From contig SYKE01000291.1 in NCBI GenBank assembly GCA_005798285.1, forward strand, positions 1-37,625: 37,625 nt of DNA, given 5' to 3'. The stretch comes from Actinomycetota bacterium (GTDB lineage Bacteria; Armatimonadota; SYMT01). The position numbers and the translations under genes were made by a program. This document shows positions 1-8,808 of this stretch, piece by piece. Under the pieces are notes generated by a model that did not search any database, was not told where the DNA came from, and was given only the letters and a program-made list of their open reading frames with translations. Each line of letters starts with the position of its first letter. The first letter of the stretch is position 1.

Positions 1-1420
1 GCGCGGCAAGGGTCAAGAACAGGAGCGTGCTTGCGGCGCCGAAGCCCACCAGGCCGAGCCGTTCCGTGGCCAAGTCGTCGGCGAGCCTCACGCTCTTCTC
101 CGCGTTCAGGACTCCGGCTCCGTAGTGCACCCAGGGCTGCTTCCTCGTGGCGGCATGCTGCAGAATCCGCACTACATCGGTTGGCCGCTCCACGCCCCTG
201 GCCATCACCATCGCCGCGACGGCCGCCACGTGGGGCGAGGCCATCGAAGTCCCCTGAAACGCGAAGTAGTCGTCCTCGGGCGTCCCCCCGGAGCCTTCGC
301 AAAGGACCGTGTTTTGCAGAATCCCGAACTCTTCGCCCCGGCTCTTGTCGCCGCCCGGCGCGGCGATCGAGAGTTGTCGGCCGATGGATGAGTAAGGGGC
401 CAGCGCGCCGGTCGGGCCCACCGCCGACACAGCCGTACACTGCGGGAAGCCGGCAGGATAGCCGACCGGTCCGCCACCGGAGTTCCCGGCCGCGCAGACG
501 ATCAGCACGCCTTTCCGCGCGGCGTACTCGCAGGCAAGGCGCATCACGCTATCCGGCAGCGGTCCACCGAGGCTCATATTGATAATGCGCGCGCCGTTGT
601 CGGCCGCGAATCGAATTCCGTCCGCGATGTCCGCCGTGCTGCCGGACCCGAATCCGTCCAACACCTTGATGGGCATGATCTTCGCGGCGTGCGCCAGGCC
701 CGCGACGCCTTCGCCATTATTGGTCGTCTCGGCGATGGTGCCCGCGACGTGGGTGCCGTGTCCGTTGTCGTCGTTGGGGTGCTCGTTATCGTTGACGAAG
801 TCGTAGCCCCGCACAAACGGCGTGCCCTTGAAGTCCCGCGCCGTGTAGCAAATATCGTCGGACTCGGCGGCCACACCGGTGTCGATGACGGCGACAATGA
901 TCCCAGCGCCGGGACCCTTATCTTGAGTCCGCTTCCAGGCGCCCTCCGCGTCGATCAGCCGGAAATTCCACTGCTCGGCGTAGCGCGGATCATTGGGGCG
1001 CCAGGACTCGCGCTGATCCGAGTCCCGCCGCCGCGGAAGACTCGGCGCCCGCCACGGCCGGTCCGGTAGGGAAAGCTGCACCAGCGGCTCTGCAGCCTCG
1101 ACCGCCCGATCCTGTCGAAGCGCATCCAGAACGGCTGGAGCGCGTCCGGCCGCCACTGAACCCAGCATCAATCGATCATCGAGGGAGTGAATACTGTTGA
1201 ACGCGAGTGGGGAGCCCACGAGTCGTTCAATGCGGCGCAGGTCAGCCGGCGAGGAGTCATCCTTCAGGTCGATCGCCAGACGGGAACTGTGGATCGCCGC
1301 AGAGCTGGGCGCGGGGGCCGAGGGCGCAGCCGTCAACCGAGCCGCCAGCGGGATGCCGCTCAGCACCGACCCCAGCACAAGAACTCCCTGAAGAGTTCGG
1401 AGCGTGCGATCCAGACGCAT
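1..1420 (-). CDS. Exported subtilisin-like serine protease (S8), C-terminus cut by window edge
   Basis: Secreted or membrane-anchored endopeptidase of the subtilase family. 473 codons are visible from ATG 1420. A hydrophobic export signal covers roughly residues 8-32. A propeptide-like stretch follows, then the catalytic domain from about residue 148. The triad is complete: Asp180 in VIDTGV, His221 in GHGTHVAG and Ser392 in GTSMAS. The oxyanion Asn lies in AAGNSGG. After the catalytic domain the last visible residues become hydrophobic (LLFLTLAA), suggesting a C-terminal membrane anchor that continues beyond the window. A GGAG lies 8 nt before the ATG, and the gene starts 12 bp after the stop of the small upstream gene, so the two are probably co-transcribed, possibly with moeA. 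The substrate is unknown. Confidence 0.95.
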   Translation of the reverse strand, partial: MRLDRTLRTLQGVLVLGSVLSGIPLAARLTAAPSAPAPSSAAIHSSRLAIDLKDDSSPADLRRIERLVGSPLAFNSIHSLDDRLMLGSVAAGRAPAVLDALRQDRAVEAAEPLVQLSLPDRPWRAPSLPRRRDSDQRESWRPNDPRYAEQWNFRLIDAEGAWKRTQDKGPGAGIIVAVIDTGVAAESDDICYTARDFKGTPFVRGYDFVNDNEHPNDDNGHGTHVAGTIAETTNNGEGVAGLAHAAKIMPIKVLDGFGSGSTADIADGIRFAADNGARIINMSLGGPLPDSVMRLACEYAARKGVLIVCAAGNSGGGPVGYPAGFPQCTAVSAVGPTGALAPYSSIGRQLSIAAPGGDKSRGEEFGILQNTVLCEGSGGTPEDDYFAFQGTSMASPHVAAVAAMVMARGVERPTDVVRILQHAATRKQPWVHYGAGVLNAEKSVRLADDLATERLGLVGFGAASTLLFLTLAA

Positions 1421-1432
1421 GGCTTCAGCTCC

Positions 1433-1633
1433 TCATTGCCCCGGACGCTGCTTGAGCTCGGGGTGACGTTTCAAAATGTACTCGTAGCGATCCAGACGAC
1501 GCCCTGTCATCTCGTTAAAGAGGGGAGTGCCTCCGGCATAGATCGTACCGGGGGGATCTCCAAACTCGTTTCTACCGGCTTCGCGAAGCCATCGATCGAT
1601 TCTGCGTCGTGTCTCGTCGTCTACCAGGGCCAT
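1433..1633 (-). CDS. Small conserved-looking protein of unknown function
   Basis: A 66-residue soluble, charged protein starting at ATG 1633 (MALVDDETRRR). A GGGAGAA lies about 8 nt upstream. A longer reading from 1660 is possible but adds only nine weak residues. The middle has a distinctive Gly/Pro segment (GDPPGTIYAGGTPLFNE) followed by a basic, aromatic C-terminal helix (DRYEYILKRHPEL). I see no cysteines, signal peptide or membrane segment. It lies between moeA (61 bp upstream) and the subtilase (12 bp downstream), all on the same strand. Composition and placement look like a real gene, and I have a vague memory of similar small proteins, but I cannot assign a family or function. Confidence 0.72.
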   Translation of the reverse strand: MALVDDETRRRIDRWLREAGRNEFGDPPGTIYAGGTPLFNEMTGRRLDRYEYILKRHPELKQRPGQ

Positions 1634-1694
1634 GTCACCACTTCTCCCAGCGCATGTCATGGAACGCGCGACGGATCCGTTTGGTGTCGCACTT

Positions 1695-2927
1695 TCAGCG
1701 GCAAAGAATCACTCGAACTTCCGCTCCTGCTTCCAGGCCTTCATCTCCCGCCGGCACGACGAACCAGCCATCGGCGTGCGTCAGCGTACTCAATAGAGTG
1801 CTCCGACCCAGTATGGGTTCCGCTTCCCACACCCCGCCCTGCTGCCGCAGCCGAACTCGCACGTAATCTTCCTTGCCGGGATCGGATGCATAGCTGCGGG
1901 TGAGGCGTGCCCTCAGATCGGCGGCAAGCGCGCCCTCGCGGGGCTGCTCACCCGCGAGTCGCCGCAGGTGGGGCCGCACGAACTGATCGAACACCACTAA
2001 CGCGGAAACAGGGTTTCCGGGCAGGCCCACGACGAGTCGATCTCCGACGGCAACACCGATGACTGGCTTTCCCGGGCGGATGGATACGCCATGGAGCAGC
2101 AAGACCGAGTCCGGGAATGACAGCAGTACTTCAAGCGTCCAGTCCCTCGGCCCCACGGAGGACCCACCCGCAATCAACACCAGGTCGGTCACATCCAGCG
2201 CCCGCTGCACCAGTGCCCGAAGCGCCTGCGGGTCATCGGGGGTGATGGGGTAGGGCACGGGGACGCAGCCGGCATCCTCGACCGCGGCGCAGAGCGCGCT
2301 GGTGTTGATGTCTCGGATCTTCCCGGGCGGCGGCGCCTGGTCTGCCGGGACCACTTCGTCGCCGGTCGGCGCAACGGCGATCCGGGGCCGCCGGTAGACG
2401 TCCACCTCCGTGATCCCCAACCCGGCGAGGAGCCCGATGTCCTGCGGTCTGAGGAGCGACCCCCCGGTCAGTACCGGGTCCCCGAGTCGGATATCGTCGC
2501 CGACCTCGACAATGCCCTCGCCCGGCGCCGCGGCGCGGGTCACCTCGATCAGGTCGCCCAGCGTATCCGTGTACTCGACCATCACCACGGCATCGGCGGA
2601 ATTTGGAAGCATTGCGCCGGTGGCGATCCTGATCGCCCCTCCCGCAGGTACATCGTGCGCCGCTGTCTCACCCATGTTGACTTCGCCCCGCAGGTTCAGG
2701 TAGGCCGGTGACCCGGGCCCGGCGCCAAAGGTGTCGGCGGCTCTCACCGCGTACCCATCCACCACAGCCCGTCGAAACGGCGGCAGCGACTCTGGCGCCG
2801 CAAGTGTTCCGAAAAGCACGCGTTGAAGGGCCCGACTCAGGCTCACGCGCTCGGAGCCGACATCACGAGGCGTGGGATTGAGCAAGCGGCGAGCTTCGTC
2901 AGCAGACTTCACCTGAAAGTACAGCAT
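1695..2927 (-). CDS. moeA: Molybdopterin molybdenumtransferase MoeA
   Basis: Inserts molybdate into adenylylated molybdopterin to complete molybdenum cofactor in the cytosol. 410 residues from ATG 2927, the usual MoeA length; an upstream in-frame ATG at 3077 would add 50 unrelated residues. Domains in order: N-terminal MoeA region with the DGYAV motif (residues 57-61) and a beta-barrel insertion (about 75-150); the molybdopterin-binding domain (about 180-320) with PTGDEVVP (188-194), GGSSVGPRDW (254-263) and GLPGNPVSAL (301-310); and the C-terminal domain IV (about 330-410). No other Moco genes are in the window. Divergent from the dehydrogenase at 3041, with 113 bp between them. The small gene and the subtilase follow on the same strand. 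Confidence 0.95.
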   Translation of the reverse strand: MLYFQVKSADEARRLLNPTPRDVGSERVSLSRALQRVLFGTLAAPESLPPFRRAVVDGYAVRAADTFGAGPGSPAYLNLRGEVNMGETAAHDVPAGGAIRIATGAMLPNSADAVVMVEYTDTLGDLIEVTRAAAPGEGIVEVGDDIRLGDPVLTGGSLLRPQDIGLLAGLGITEVDVYRRPRIAVAPTGDEVVPADQAPPPGKIRDINTSALCAAVEDAGCVPVPYPITPDDPQALRALVQRALDVTDLVLIAGGSSVGPRDWTLEVLLSFPDSVLLLHGVSIRPGKPVIGVAVGDRLVVGLPGNPVSALVVFDQFVRPHLRRLAGEQPREGALAADLRARLTRSYASDPGKEDYVRVRLRQQGGVWEAEPILGRSTLLSTLTHADGWFVVPAGDEGLEAGAEVRVILCR

Positions 2928-3040
2928 CGTTGATTTCCTGAACTCGCTCCAAGCACGATCCGTCTTCGGGCGCTCACGGAGGCATCCGACTGATTCGTCA
3001 CAGATTGGGGCGGGTGCGGCGCGCTCCGGCAGGAGACGGG

Positions 3041-4087
3041 GTGCTTCGGTGCGAACGCACGGACGTGTCGACTCCAACTGTCCTCGTCACCGCGGCCGCC
3101 TTTCGCGCGGATGCCCCGAAGTCCGAACAGCCGTTCGTTCGGGCCGGAGTTCGGATCCTCTATCCCGCTCGTATGGGGCCGCTTTCGCCCGCCGAGCTGA
3201 CTCCGCTGCTCCCGAACGTCGACGGGATCATCGCCGCGGTAGATCCCTACAACGATGCGACGCTCGGCCACGCAGCACGGCTTCGGGTCATTGCCCGGTG
3301 GGGAACCGGGTTCGACAGTGTAGATGCGGCGGCCTGCACCCGGCACGGTGTCATGGCCTGCAACGCACCGCAACTCAACGTCGAAGCGGTGGCGGATCAC
3401 ACCGTGATGACCATGCTCGCGCTCACCCGGCGACTGGAGTACCAGCTTCGGGTGGCTCGCCAGGGCGGTTGGGAAGAGGTTCGAGGCGGCGAGTTGTTTC
3501 GCAAGCGAATCGGGATTGTCGGTTTCGGGGCGATCGGGCGCGCGGTGGCTCGCCGGCTCCGCGGATTCGAGTGCAGGGTGCTTGCCTACGACCCGCATGT
3601 GCGTCCGGCAGCTGCAGCGGAACTGGGTGTTGAGCTTGCGAACCTGGATCGGGTTTGCGCAGAGTCGGACTTCCTGACCGTGCATGCTGCGCTGACCCCG
3701 GAGACGCGCCATCTTGTGGACGCTCGCCGCCTGGCCCTGCTGCCCCGAGGAGCTTTCTTGATCAATGCGGCGCGCGGTGGAATCGTGGATGAGGCCGCGC
3801 TGCTGCCGCTTCTGACAGCGGGCACGCTCGGCGGCGCAGCGATCGATGCCTTCGAGACCGAACCCCTGCCCGCAGACCATCCGTTTCGCGGGCTTGAGAA
3901 CTGCGTGGTCACGACCCACAGTGCGTTCAACACTGTCGAGACCGCGAATGCCGTCAACGAGATGGTAGCGCGACAGGTGTTGGACGCACTTCGGGGCCGG
4001 ATTCCGCCCCACCTCCTCAACCCCGATGTGGTGGAGCAGTCCTGGTGGCGTTCCCGAGAGGCATTGATCCCCGACTCCGAGGGTTAA
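3041..4087 (+). CDS. D-isomer-specific 2-hydroxyacid dehydrogenase (phosphoglycerate dehydrogenase-like)
   Basis: NAD(P)-dependent oxidoreductase interconverting a D-2-hydroxyacid and a 2-oxoacid. I prefer GTG 3041 because AGGAG lies 5 nt upstream (3031-3035); GTG 3065 is an alternative that removes eight residues. With the 3041 start (348 residues) the Rossmann motif GFGAIG is at 161-166, Asp184 (YDP) ends beta-2 where NAD specificity is set, and the catalytic residues are Arg245 (NAARGG), Glu274 (ETEP) and His293 (TTHSAF). There is no C-terminal ACT domain, so it is not a regulated long SerA. The substrate could be 3-phosphoglycerate, glyoxylate or another 2-oxoacid. The stop codon overlaps that of the convergent FHA gene. 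Confidence 0.9.
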   Translation: MLRCERTDVSTPTVLVTAAAFRADAPKSEQPFVRAGVRILYPARMGPLSPAELTPLLPNVDGIIAAVDPYNDATLGHAARLRVIARWGTGFDSVDAAACTRHGVMACNAPQLNVEAVADHTVMTMLALTRRLEYQLRVARQGGWEEVRGGELFRKRIGIVGFGAIGRAVARRLRGFECRVLAYDPHVRPAAAAELGVELANLDRVCAESDFLTVHAALTPETRHLVDARRLALLPRGAFLINAARGGIVDEAALLPLLTAGTLGGAAIDAFETEPLPADHPFRGLENCVVTTHSAFNTVETANAVNEMVARQVLDALRGRIPPHLLNPDVVEQSWWRSREALIPDSEG

Positions 4088-5427
4088 GGATCGAACTCTA
4101 CCCGGGCCGTCGGGAGGGATTTGAGCACCCGGAGGCGAAAGTTGCCGAGTTCGATCACAGAGTCATCCGAGAGCCGGCGAGTCTCCATCACCAGGTCGCC
4201 ATCCACACGGATACCCGCGGGGCTGTTATTGCCGATCAAAAACGTGTTGTAGGCTGCCCCCGTGGACGTGTCCGCGTACACCCAGAGCCACGCGTGGCAG
4301 CCCCGACTCACACTGTTCTCAGGATCGAAGAGTCTCACGTCAGGTCTCAGGGGAGAGCGAGCATCTTCCCGTCCGATCAGGACGACACCCCGCCTCAAGG
4401 ACTTTTCACCCAGCACCCGGGGTTCCGCTACCCCGGGGAGTTCCCACTCCGAAAGAGTTTCTCCGCCATCGATCTCTCGAAAGAACTGCGCGGTCACGTT
4501 CACGGCAGGCATCGGGCTTCCCGGTTCGTAAATGACGAGTCGACCCACAACCTCATCTCGGTCTGGCCCGTCATAGCGGAGCCGAACGAGGGGTGTCTCC
4601 GTTGGCCCGGCGCCCTCCGGACGCACTGTGAGAGTGACCGTTTCCGGAGCGTAATCCGGAAGCTCGAACCGTGCTTCTACAGCACCCGAGGGAAGCCTCC
4701 AGCGGACCGGCGTAACCCGCGTTTCGCTGCCGACGGTCACCTTCGCCCCGGGAGGGCACGATCGGAGATCGAGCAGTCCCATCTCCGGCTCCGATTCCAG
4801 CAGGGCTTCCAGTCGGATCTGGAGCGGCGAGTTGGCCGCGATGTTCTGAACGCACTCGTACGGCACGCAGCCGGGCCGGTGAAGGGTCACCCGATGATCC
4901 CCGGGGCTCAGGTCCTCCACCCGGCACGGCGTGACGCCGACGGGTTTATTGTCGACGTAAGCCTGGGCTCCCGTCGGCTGAGACTCAATGGTAAGCACGC
5001 GCGGGCGGCGCGGCAGGATGAGTTCGTGTTCCTGGGCGAGTTGGGTCCGCAGAGCGGCCGTGCGCACGACATCGTTCCCGGCCAACGCGGATTCCACGTG
5101 AGGGGAGCTTAGCTCGCCCTGCCGGACCAACCGAAGCTCCACGTCTGCGGCGGAACGGAGTCGAATGCCCCGCGCCTGGGCTTCTCGAGTGAGTTCGTTT
5201 CTCAGGCGAGCCGCCGACTCGCGGAACTGAGTCTCCCACTCTTCGGCTTCGGCGTCGCCGCCGACAATTCGGAGCACGATGAAGGCGCCCGGAGCCGTAC
5301 GCTCTCGAGCAAGCGGATTGACCGTGGATGCTTCCGCAAGCGCGTGGATGAGACGACGATCCAGGAAGCGGAACGGCTTGTCCCGTTCCGCCGTGGGGAT
5401 CCGCTGGAGTATCGTGCGGGGGTCCAT
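4084..5427 (-). CDS. PEGA and FHA domain protein with FhaA-like N-terminus, downstream of the SEDS-PBP fusion
   Basis: 447 residues from ATG 5427, 10 bp after the stop of the SEDS-PBP gene, so one transcript is likely. Residues 1-135 form an alpha/beta module rich in Arg and Glu whose pattern recalls the N-terminal domain of actinobacterial FhaA; this is an impression, not an alignment. Two PEGA-like beta domains follow (about 143-210 with SQPTGAQAYVD, and 217-270). An FHA domain occupies about 345-440: GRED (352-355), SVSRGCHA (372-379) and the Asn-containing turn GNNSPAG (399-405). FHA domains bind phosphothreonine, so this is probably an adaptor for Ser/Thr kinase signalling to the wall machinery. 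I see no signal peptide or membrane helix; PEGA domains are more usual outside the cytoplasm, which is odd. Confidence 0.82.
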   Translation of the reverse strand: MDPRTILQRIPTAERDKPFRFLDRRLIHALAEASTVNPLARERTAPGAFIVLRIVGGDAEAEEWETQFRESAARLRNELTREAQARGIRLRSAADVELRLVRQGELSSPHVESALAGNDVVRTAALRTQLAQEHELILPRRPRVLTIESQPTGAQAYVDNKPVGVTPCRVEDLSPGDHRVTLHRPGCVPYECVQNIAANSPLQIRLEALLESEPEMGLLDLRSCPPGAKVTVGSETRVTPVRWRLPSGAVEARFELPDYAPETVTLTVRPEGAGPTETPLVRLRYDGPDRDEVVGRLVIYEPGSPMPAVNVTAQFFREIDGGETLSEWELPGVAEPRVLGEKSLRRGVVLIGREDARSPLRPDVRLFDPENSVSRGCHAWLWVYADTSTGAAYNTFLIGNNSPAGIRVDGDLVMETRRLSDDSVIELGNFRLRVLKSLPTARVEFDP

Positions 5428-5437
5428 AGTGACGATC

Positions 5438-8400
5438 TTACCTGCGACCGAAGAGCCGGCGCAACCAGTCCACCGCCGGCCCCAGCGGTCCCAGTCGCGG
5501 CCGAACTTGATCCCGATAGAGTCGCTCGGGGTCGAAGAAGGGTACGGTGCGATCTTCACCGGGCAGGGGAAGAATGTCCGCCAGCACGTCTCTTACCAGC
5601 GGGGCACACGAATTACCGCCGGTCGCTCCTCGCCGTACGTCCTCAATCAGCGCCGCGTAGGCGAGCGTTCTCGGCTCTGCTTCGTGATCGCTGCGCGCGA
5701 ACCCGGTGAACCAGGCATGCCGGCCGATCGACTTGCCACGCTTTTCAAACTCGGCGGTCCCGGTTTTTCCGCCGACGGTGATCCCGGGCAGCGCGTCGAC
5801 GCCTCTCGGAAAGAAGGCGTCATGGGCCGTGCCTCCAGGCGACTCCACAACCTGGACCAGCATGTCGCGGAGTCGGCGAGCCGCCGGCTCTGCAAAGGGG
5901 GCGTAGGGCTTGCGGTCGGGCGTACCCAGGACCCCTTCGGGCTCCTTCCGCGTCACCTTTCCGCCATTCCGAACCAGTTCCGCCTGGATCCAGTGGGGGC
6001 GAGCCGCGGTTGCGGCTTCGCCTTCGGTGCGGGCCACCGAGATGGCGGCGGACACCATCGCCATCTCAATCGGGCTGACCTTCGGATCAATCTGACCGAA
6101 TCCGACGAAGGGCAAGTGTTCGGCCATCGTCGCGGCATCAGGCGTCACTCGAAACTCTGCGGCCTGCATGGTGCCCCGGATCAGTTCCGGCCCGAGCGTC
6201 GCGGCCGCTTTCGCGAAGAAGACGTTGCACGACTGCACCAGCGCTCGATCCAGGTCTGTCGCGAAGTCAAGCAACCCATGCCCCCCCAGAGCAAAGTCCC
6301 GGATTCTACCGGCAGCCTGCCGGTACCGCTTGCCGCCGAAGGACCAGGTGATATCCGACGAGTTTCGGCCACCGGCGCACCGGGCGGCCCCCGTGATCTC
6401 GTGCTGGAGCATCGTGGCTGCGGTCAGTATCTTGAAAGTGGAGCCGGGGAAGTAAAGGGCGTCCCGAGACAGCGGCTTGTTGACGAGTACCTGTGTCTGT
6501 GGGTTCTCCCGGACGTACTGCTGCATCGTAGCCAGCGTCAGACCATTCGGGTCGATGCTCGGCGCCGTCACGGCGGTAAGCACCTCTCCCGTGAAGGCGT
6601 CGTAGACGAGGAGCGCGCCGCCGCGCCCGCCGGCCCGCCGGACTGCCTCTCGAAGTCGATCGTACGCCTTGCGCTGGTGGTCCAGCCGAACGGTGAGCTG
6701 CAAGTCGTGCGGCGAGGGTTGACGCACCAGCGGATTGTGCCTCGTCCGGAAGTAGAACGGAAGCTCGCTCGGTTTGTAGCCTCGGAGCAGGGAGTCTGCG
6801 GAGGTCTCCACCGATGCCGCCTGCGCGGAAAACCGACCCCGCGTGGTCCAACCCACCAGGTGCGCGGCAGCCGGTCCCGCGGAATACACGCGCTCGTCGG
6901 GGCCCAGCGTTTCGCGCTCGGCGTAGCGCGCGACCGAGGGGGAGACCTTCCGAATCTCGTCGATCGCGGCGGGATCGGGAGCGGACACCGCCAGGAGTTG
7001 CCCGTCGGCGCTGAGCACTCGCCCTCGGGTGAGGCGCTGCTTGAAGAGCTCCAGGTAGGGGTTGCTGAACTCGAAGCGGCGTCGGGCCTGATCGAGCGCC
7101 CGAGCCCGCTGGGTGAGCGTCCGGTCTCCGAGGATCCAGGGGCAGCCATACAGCACGACGCCGGCCGACGGGATCAGGAAGGCATAGAGAAGTGGGCGGC
7201 CGACTTTTCGGATGGACTCCTGCACCTCCACCGTTGCCTCGGACGCATCGGGCCGATCGATGGTGCACGACAGGTTCCAGATCGTGCCGAGCGCGATCGT
7301 TGAGACCACGAGGCTGGTGAGTCCGGTGCTGACGAAGGGCAGGTTGATGCCGGTCATGGGAAAGGCCCGGACCATGGCCCCTGAAATCCAAATCGCCTGA
7401 ATCCCCAGCAGACTGGTCAGGGAGAACGCAAGCAATCGGGCTCGATCTGTCGGCGCGCGCTGTGCAATCGCGAGTCCTCGCCAGGTGAGGCCCGCGAAGG
7501 CGCCGAGCACGAGAAGCGCCACCCAGAAGCCGAAGAGCGCCGCAATTCCCGCGAACGAGCAGTCGTTTCTCGCCAGGGGGAGCAGCGCCGGCAGGTTGAC
7601 CGTGCCGGCGCCCATACCGAGCCAGCCGCCGGTGGCAATCGACCAGAGGATTCGGGCGCCGTGATCTCCGTTGGGAAAGTGAGTGTCCCAGGGGTTGAGC
7701 CACATCGCGACCCGATCGGCGAACGTGTGAAACGCGAGGTGCTTCCAGGTGGGGATCGCAACGCCGAGTGCGAGGGCAGCGCCGATGAGACCCGGCGTCA
7801 GGGCCCGACCTGTGGCGGCGTAGAGTGTTACCAGGGTGAGGAGGACCAGGACGGCGGCTGGACCAAAGTCGCGAAAGGCGTAGAAGAAAAGCAGGTAGAG
7901 GCCGGTCCCCGCCAGCACGACCGTCAACTCTACCTTCGCCTCAAGGTAGAGGCGGTTGAATGGCCAGATCGACCCCAGAGGCTCCCGCAGTCGATTCAAT
8001 GCACCGGCATTCCGTCCGAGGTAATCCGCCAGGAAGAAGGCCATAGCCAGCCGGATCACCTCGCTGGGTGTGAATCCACCGATGAGCGGTAGCCGCACAT
8101 GGACCAGCGAGCCACCGTCGGACTTTACGCCGCCGACCAGTAGCATCGCGGCGACCACGATCATCCCCAGTCCGATCAGGAGGTGAAACGGCAGAGATGG
8201 ATAGTACGGCCGATCGCCGACGAAGCGCCACCACACGTGCTGCTCGATCCAGCGAGCTGCGGTTTGGAAGTGCGTGCGCAGCGCTACCTGAATTCCAAGC
8301 GCCGCCAGACAGGTGGTGACCCCCACAAAGTAGGCGCCCGGCTGGATTCCCACGCTCGCGCCGCCGCGAAGATCCAGGTGGTAGGCGCCGCCGGCCAGAA

Positions 8401-8698
8401 ACAAAACCCCAAGGAGCGGCAGAATGAGTTCGTCGCCATCGAACCGAAGCAGCAGGAGCAAGCCGTGCAGGAGCGCTACGCCAAGCCAGATACTGACGAG
8501 CGGAGGCCCCGCGACCCACAACATTTCCGCAGGTCCATCCGGCTGGGCCAACGCCAGTCCGGAGGCGGCAAGCAGGAATGCCGGGAGTAGCCAGAGGATC
8601 AGCGTACGTTCCAGGCGGCGCTTTGGCCGCCCCTCGGACCCACGCGGCGACGGATCGAGAGACAATCGAGAAATTCTCCTGGGTTCGGCGGTGGTCAT
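5438..8698 (-). CDS. SEDS glycosyltransferase (RodA/FtsW) fused to class B penicillin-binding protein transpeptidase
   Basis: A single 1086-residue protein that both polymerises and cross-links peptidoglycan. Residues 30-480 are a polytopic SEDS domain: several N-terminal helices, FTPSEVIRLAMAFFLADYLG (209-228), RDFGPA with Asp277 at the position of the essential SEDS aspartate, the large loop containing LNPWD and GGWLGMGAG, and the C-terminal signature TGINLPFVSTGLTSL (449-463). A further membrane helix (about 502-522) leads to a periplasmic bPBP: pedestal from about 540, then transpeptidase with SxxK at Ser753-Lys756 (STFK), SxN at Ser823-Asn825 (SCN) and KTG at 978-980. All catalytic motifs are intact. 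RodA and PbpA normally are separate neighbouring genes. The frame is uninterrupted throughout, so no frameshift is needed for the fusion. I cannot tell elongation from division use. No strong Shine-Dalgarno precedes ATG 8698. Confidence 0.95.
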   Translation of the reverse strand: MTTAEPRRISRLSLDPSPRGSEGRPKRRLERTLILWLLPAFLLAASGLALAQPDGPAEMLWVAGPPLVSIWLGVALLHGLLLLLRFDGDELILPLLGVLFLAGGAYHLDLRGGASVGIQPGAYFVGVTTCLAALGIQVALRTHFQTAARWIEQHVWWRFVGDRPYYPSLPFHLLIGLGMIVVAAMLLVGGVKSDGGSLVHVRLPLIGGFTPSEVIRLAMAFFLADYLGRNAGALNRLREPLGSIWPFNRLYLEAKVELTVVLAGTGLYLLFFYAFRDFGPAAVLVLLTLVTLYAATGRALTPGLIGAALALGVAIPTWKHLAFHTFADRVAMWLNPWDTHFPNGDHGARILWSIATGGWLGMGAGTVNLPALLPLARNDCSFAGIAALFGFWVALLVLGAFAGLTWRGLAIAQRAPTDRARLLAFSLTSLLGIQAIWISGAMVRAFPMTGINLPFVSTGLTSLVVSTIALGTIWNLSCTIDRPDASEATVEVQESIRKVGRPLLYAFLIPSAGVVLYGCPWILGDRTLTQRARALDQARRRFEFSNPYLELFKQRLTRGRVLSADGQLLAVSAPDPAAIDEIRKVSPSVARYAERETLGPDERVYSAGPAAAHLVGWTTRGRFSAQAASVETSADSLLRGYKPSELPFYFRTRHNPLVRQPSPHDLQLTVRLDHQRKAYDRLREAVRRAGGRGGALLVYDAFTGEVLTAVTAPSIDPNGLTLATMQQYVRENPQTQVLVNKPLSRDALYFPGSTFKILTAATMLQHEITGAARCAGGRNSSDITWSFGGKRYRQAAGRIRDFALGGHGLLDFATDLDRALVQSCNVFFAKAAATLGPELIRGTMQAAEFRVTPDAATMAEHLPFVGFGQIDPKVSPIEMAMVSAAISVARTEGEAATAARPHWIQAELVRNGGKVTRKEPEGVLGTPDRKPYAPFAEPAARRLRDMLVQVVESPGGTAHDAFFPRGVDALPGITVGGKTGTAEFEKRGKSIGRHAWFTGFARSDHEAEPRTLAYAALIEDVRRGATGGNSCAPLVRDVLADILPLPGEDRTVPFFDPERLYRDQVRPRLGPLGPAVDWLRRLFGRR

Positions 8699-8808
8699 GC
8701 TTCGGCCGGGGCGGCTGCGGTGTGCCGTTCGCCGGGAGACGTTGTATGAAACGGCTGGGGGACGGCGCAGTTACGAGGAGCAGCCGTCCAGGTGTGGGGA
8801 GGATCGTT

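Noticed and set aside
5279..7303. A 674-codon open frame on the plus strand opposite the SEDS-PBP gene.
   Set aside because: Translation is Arg/Gly/His-rich with no recognisable motifs, while the opposite strand encodes complete SEDS and PBP motifs. It is a GC-rich shadow frame.
6306..7703. A 465-codon minus-strand frame inside the SEDS-PBP gene.
   Set aside because: Out of frame with the fusion protein and composed of Arg/Ala/Pro-rich sequence without any domain.
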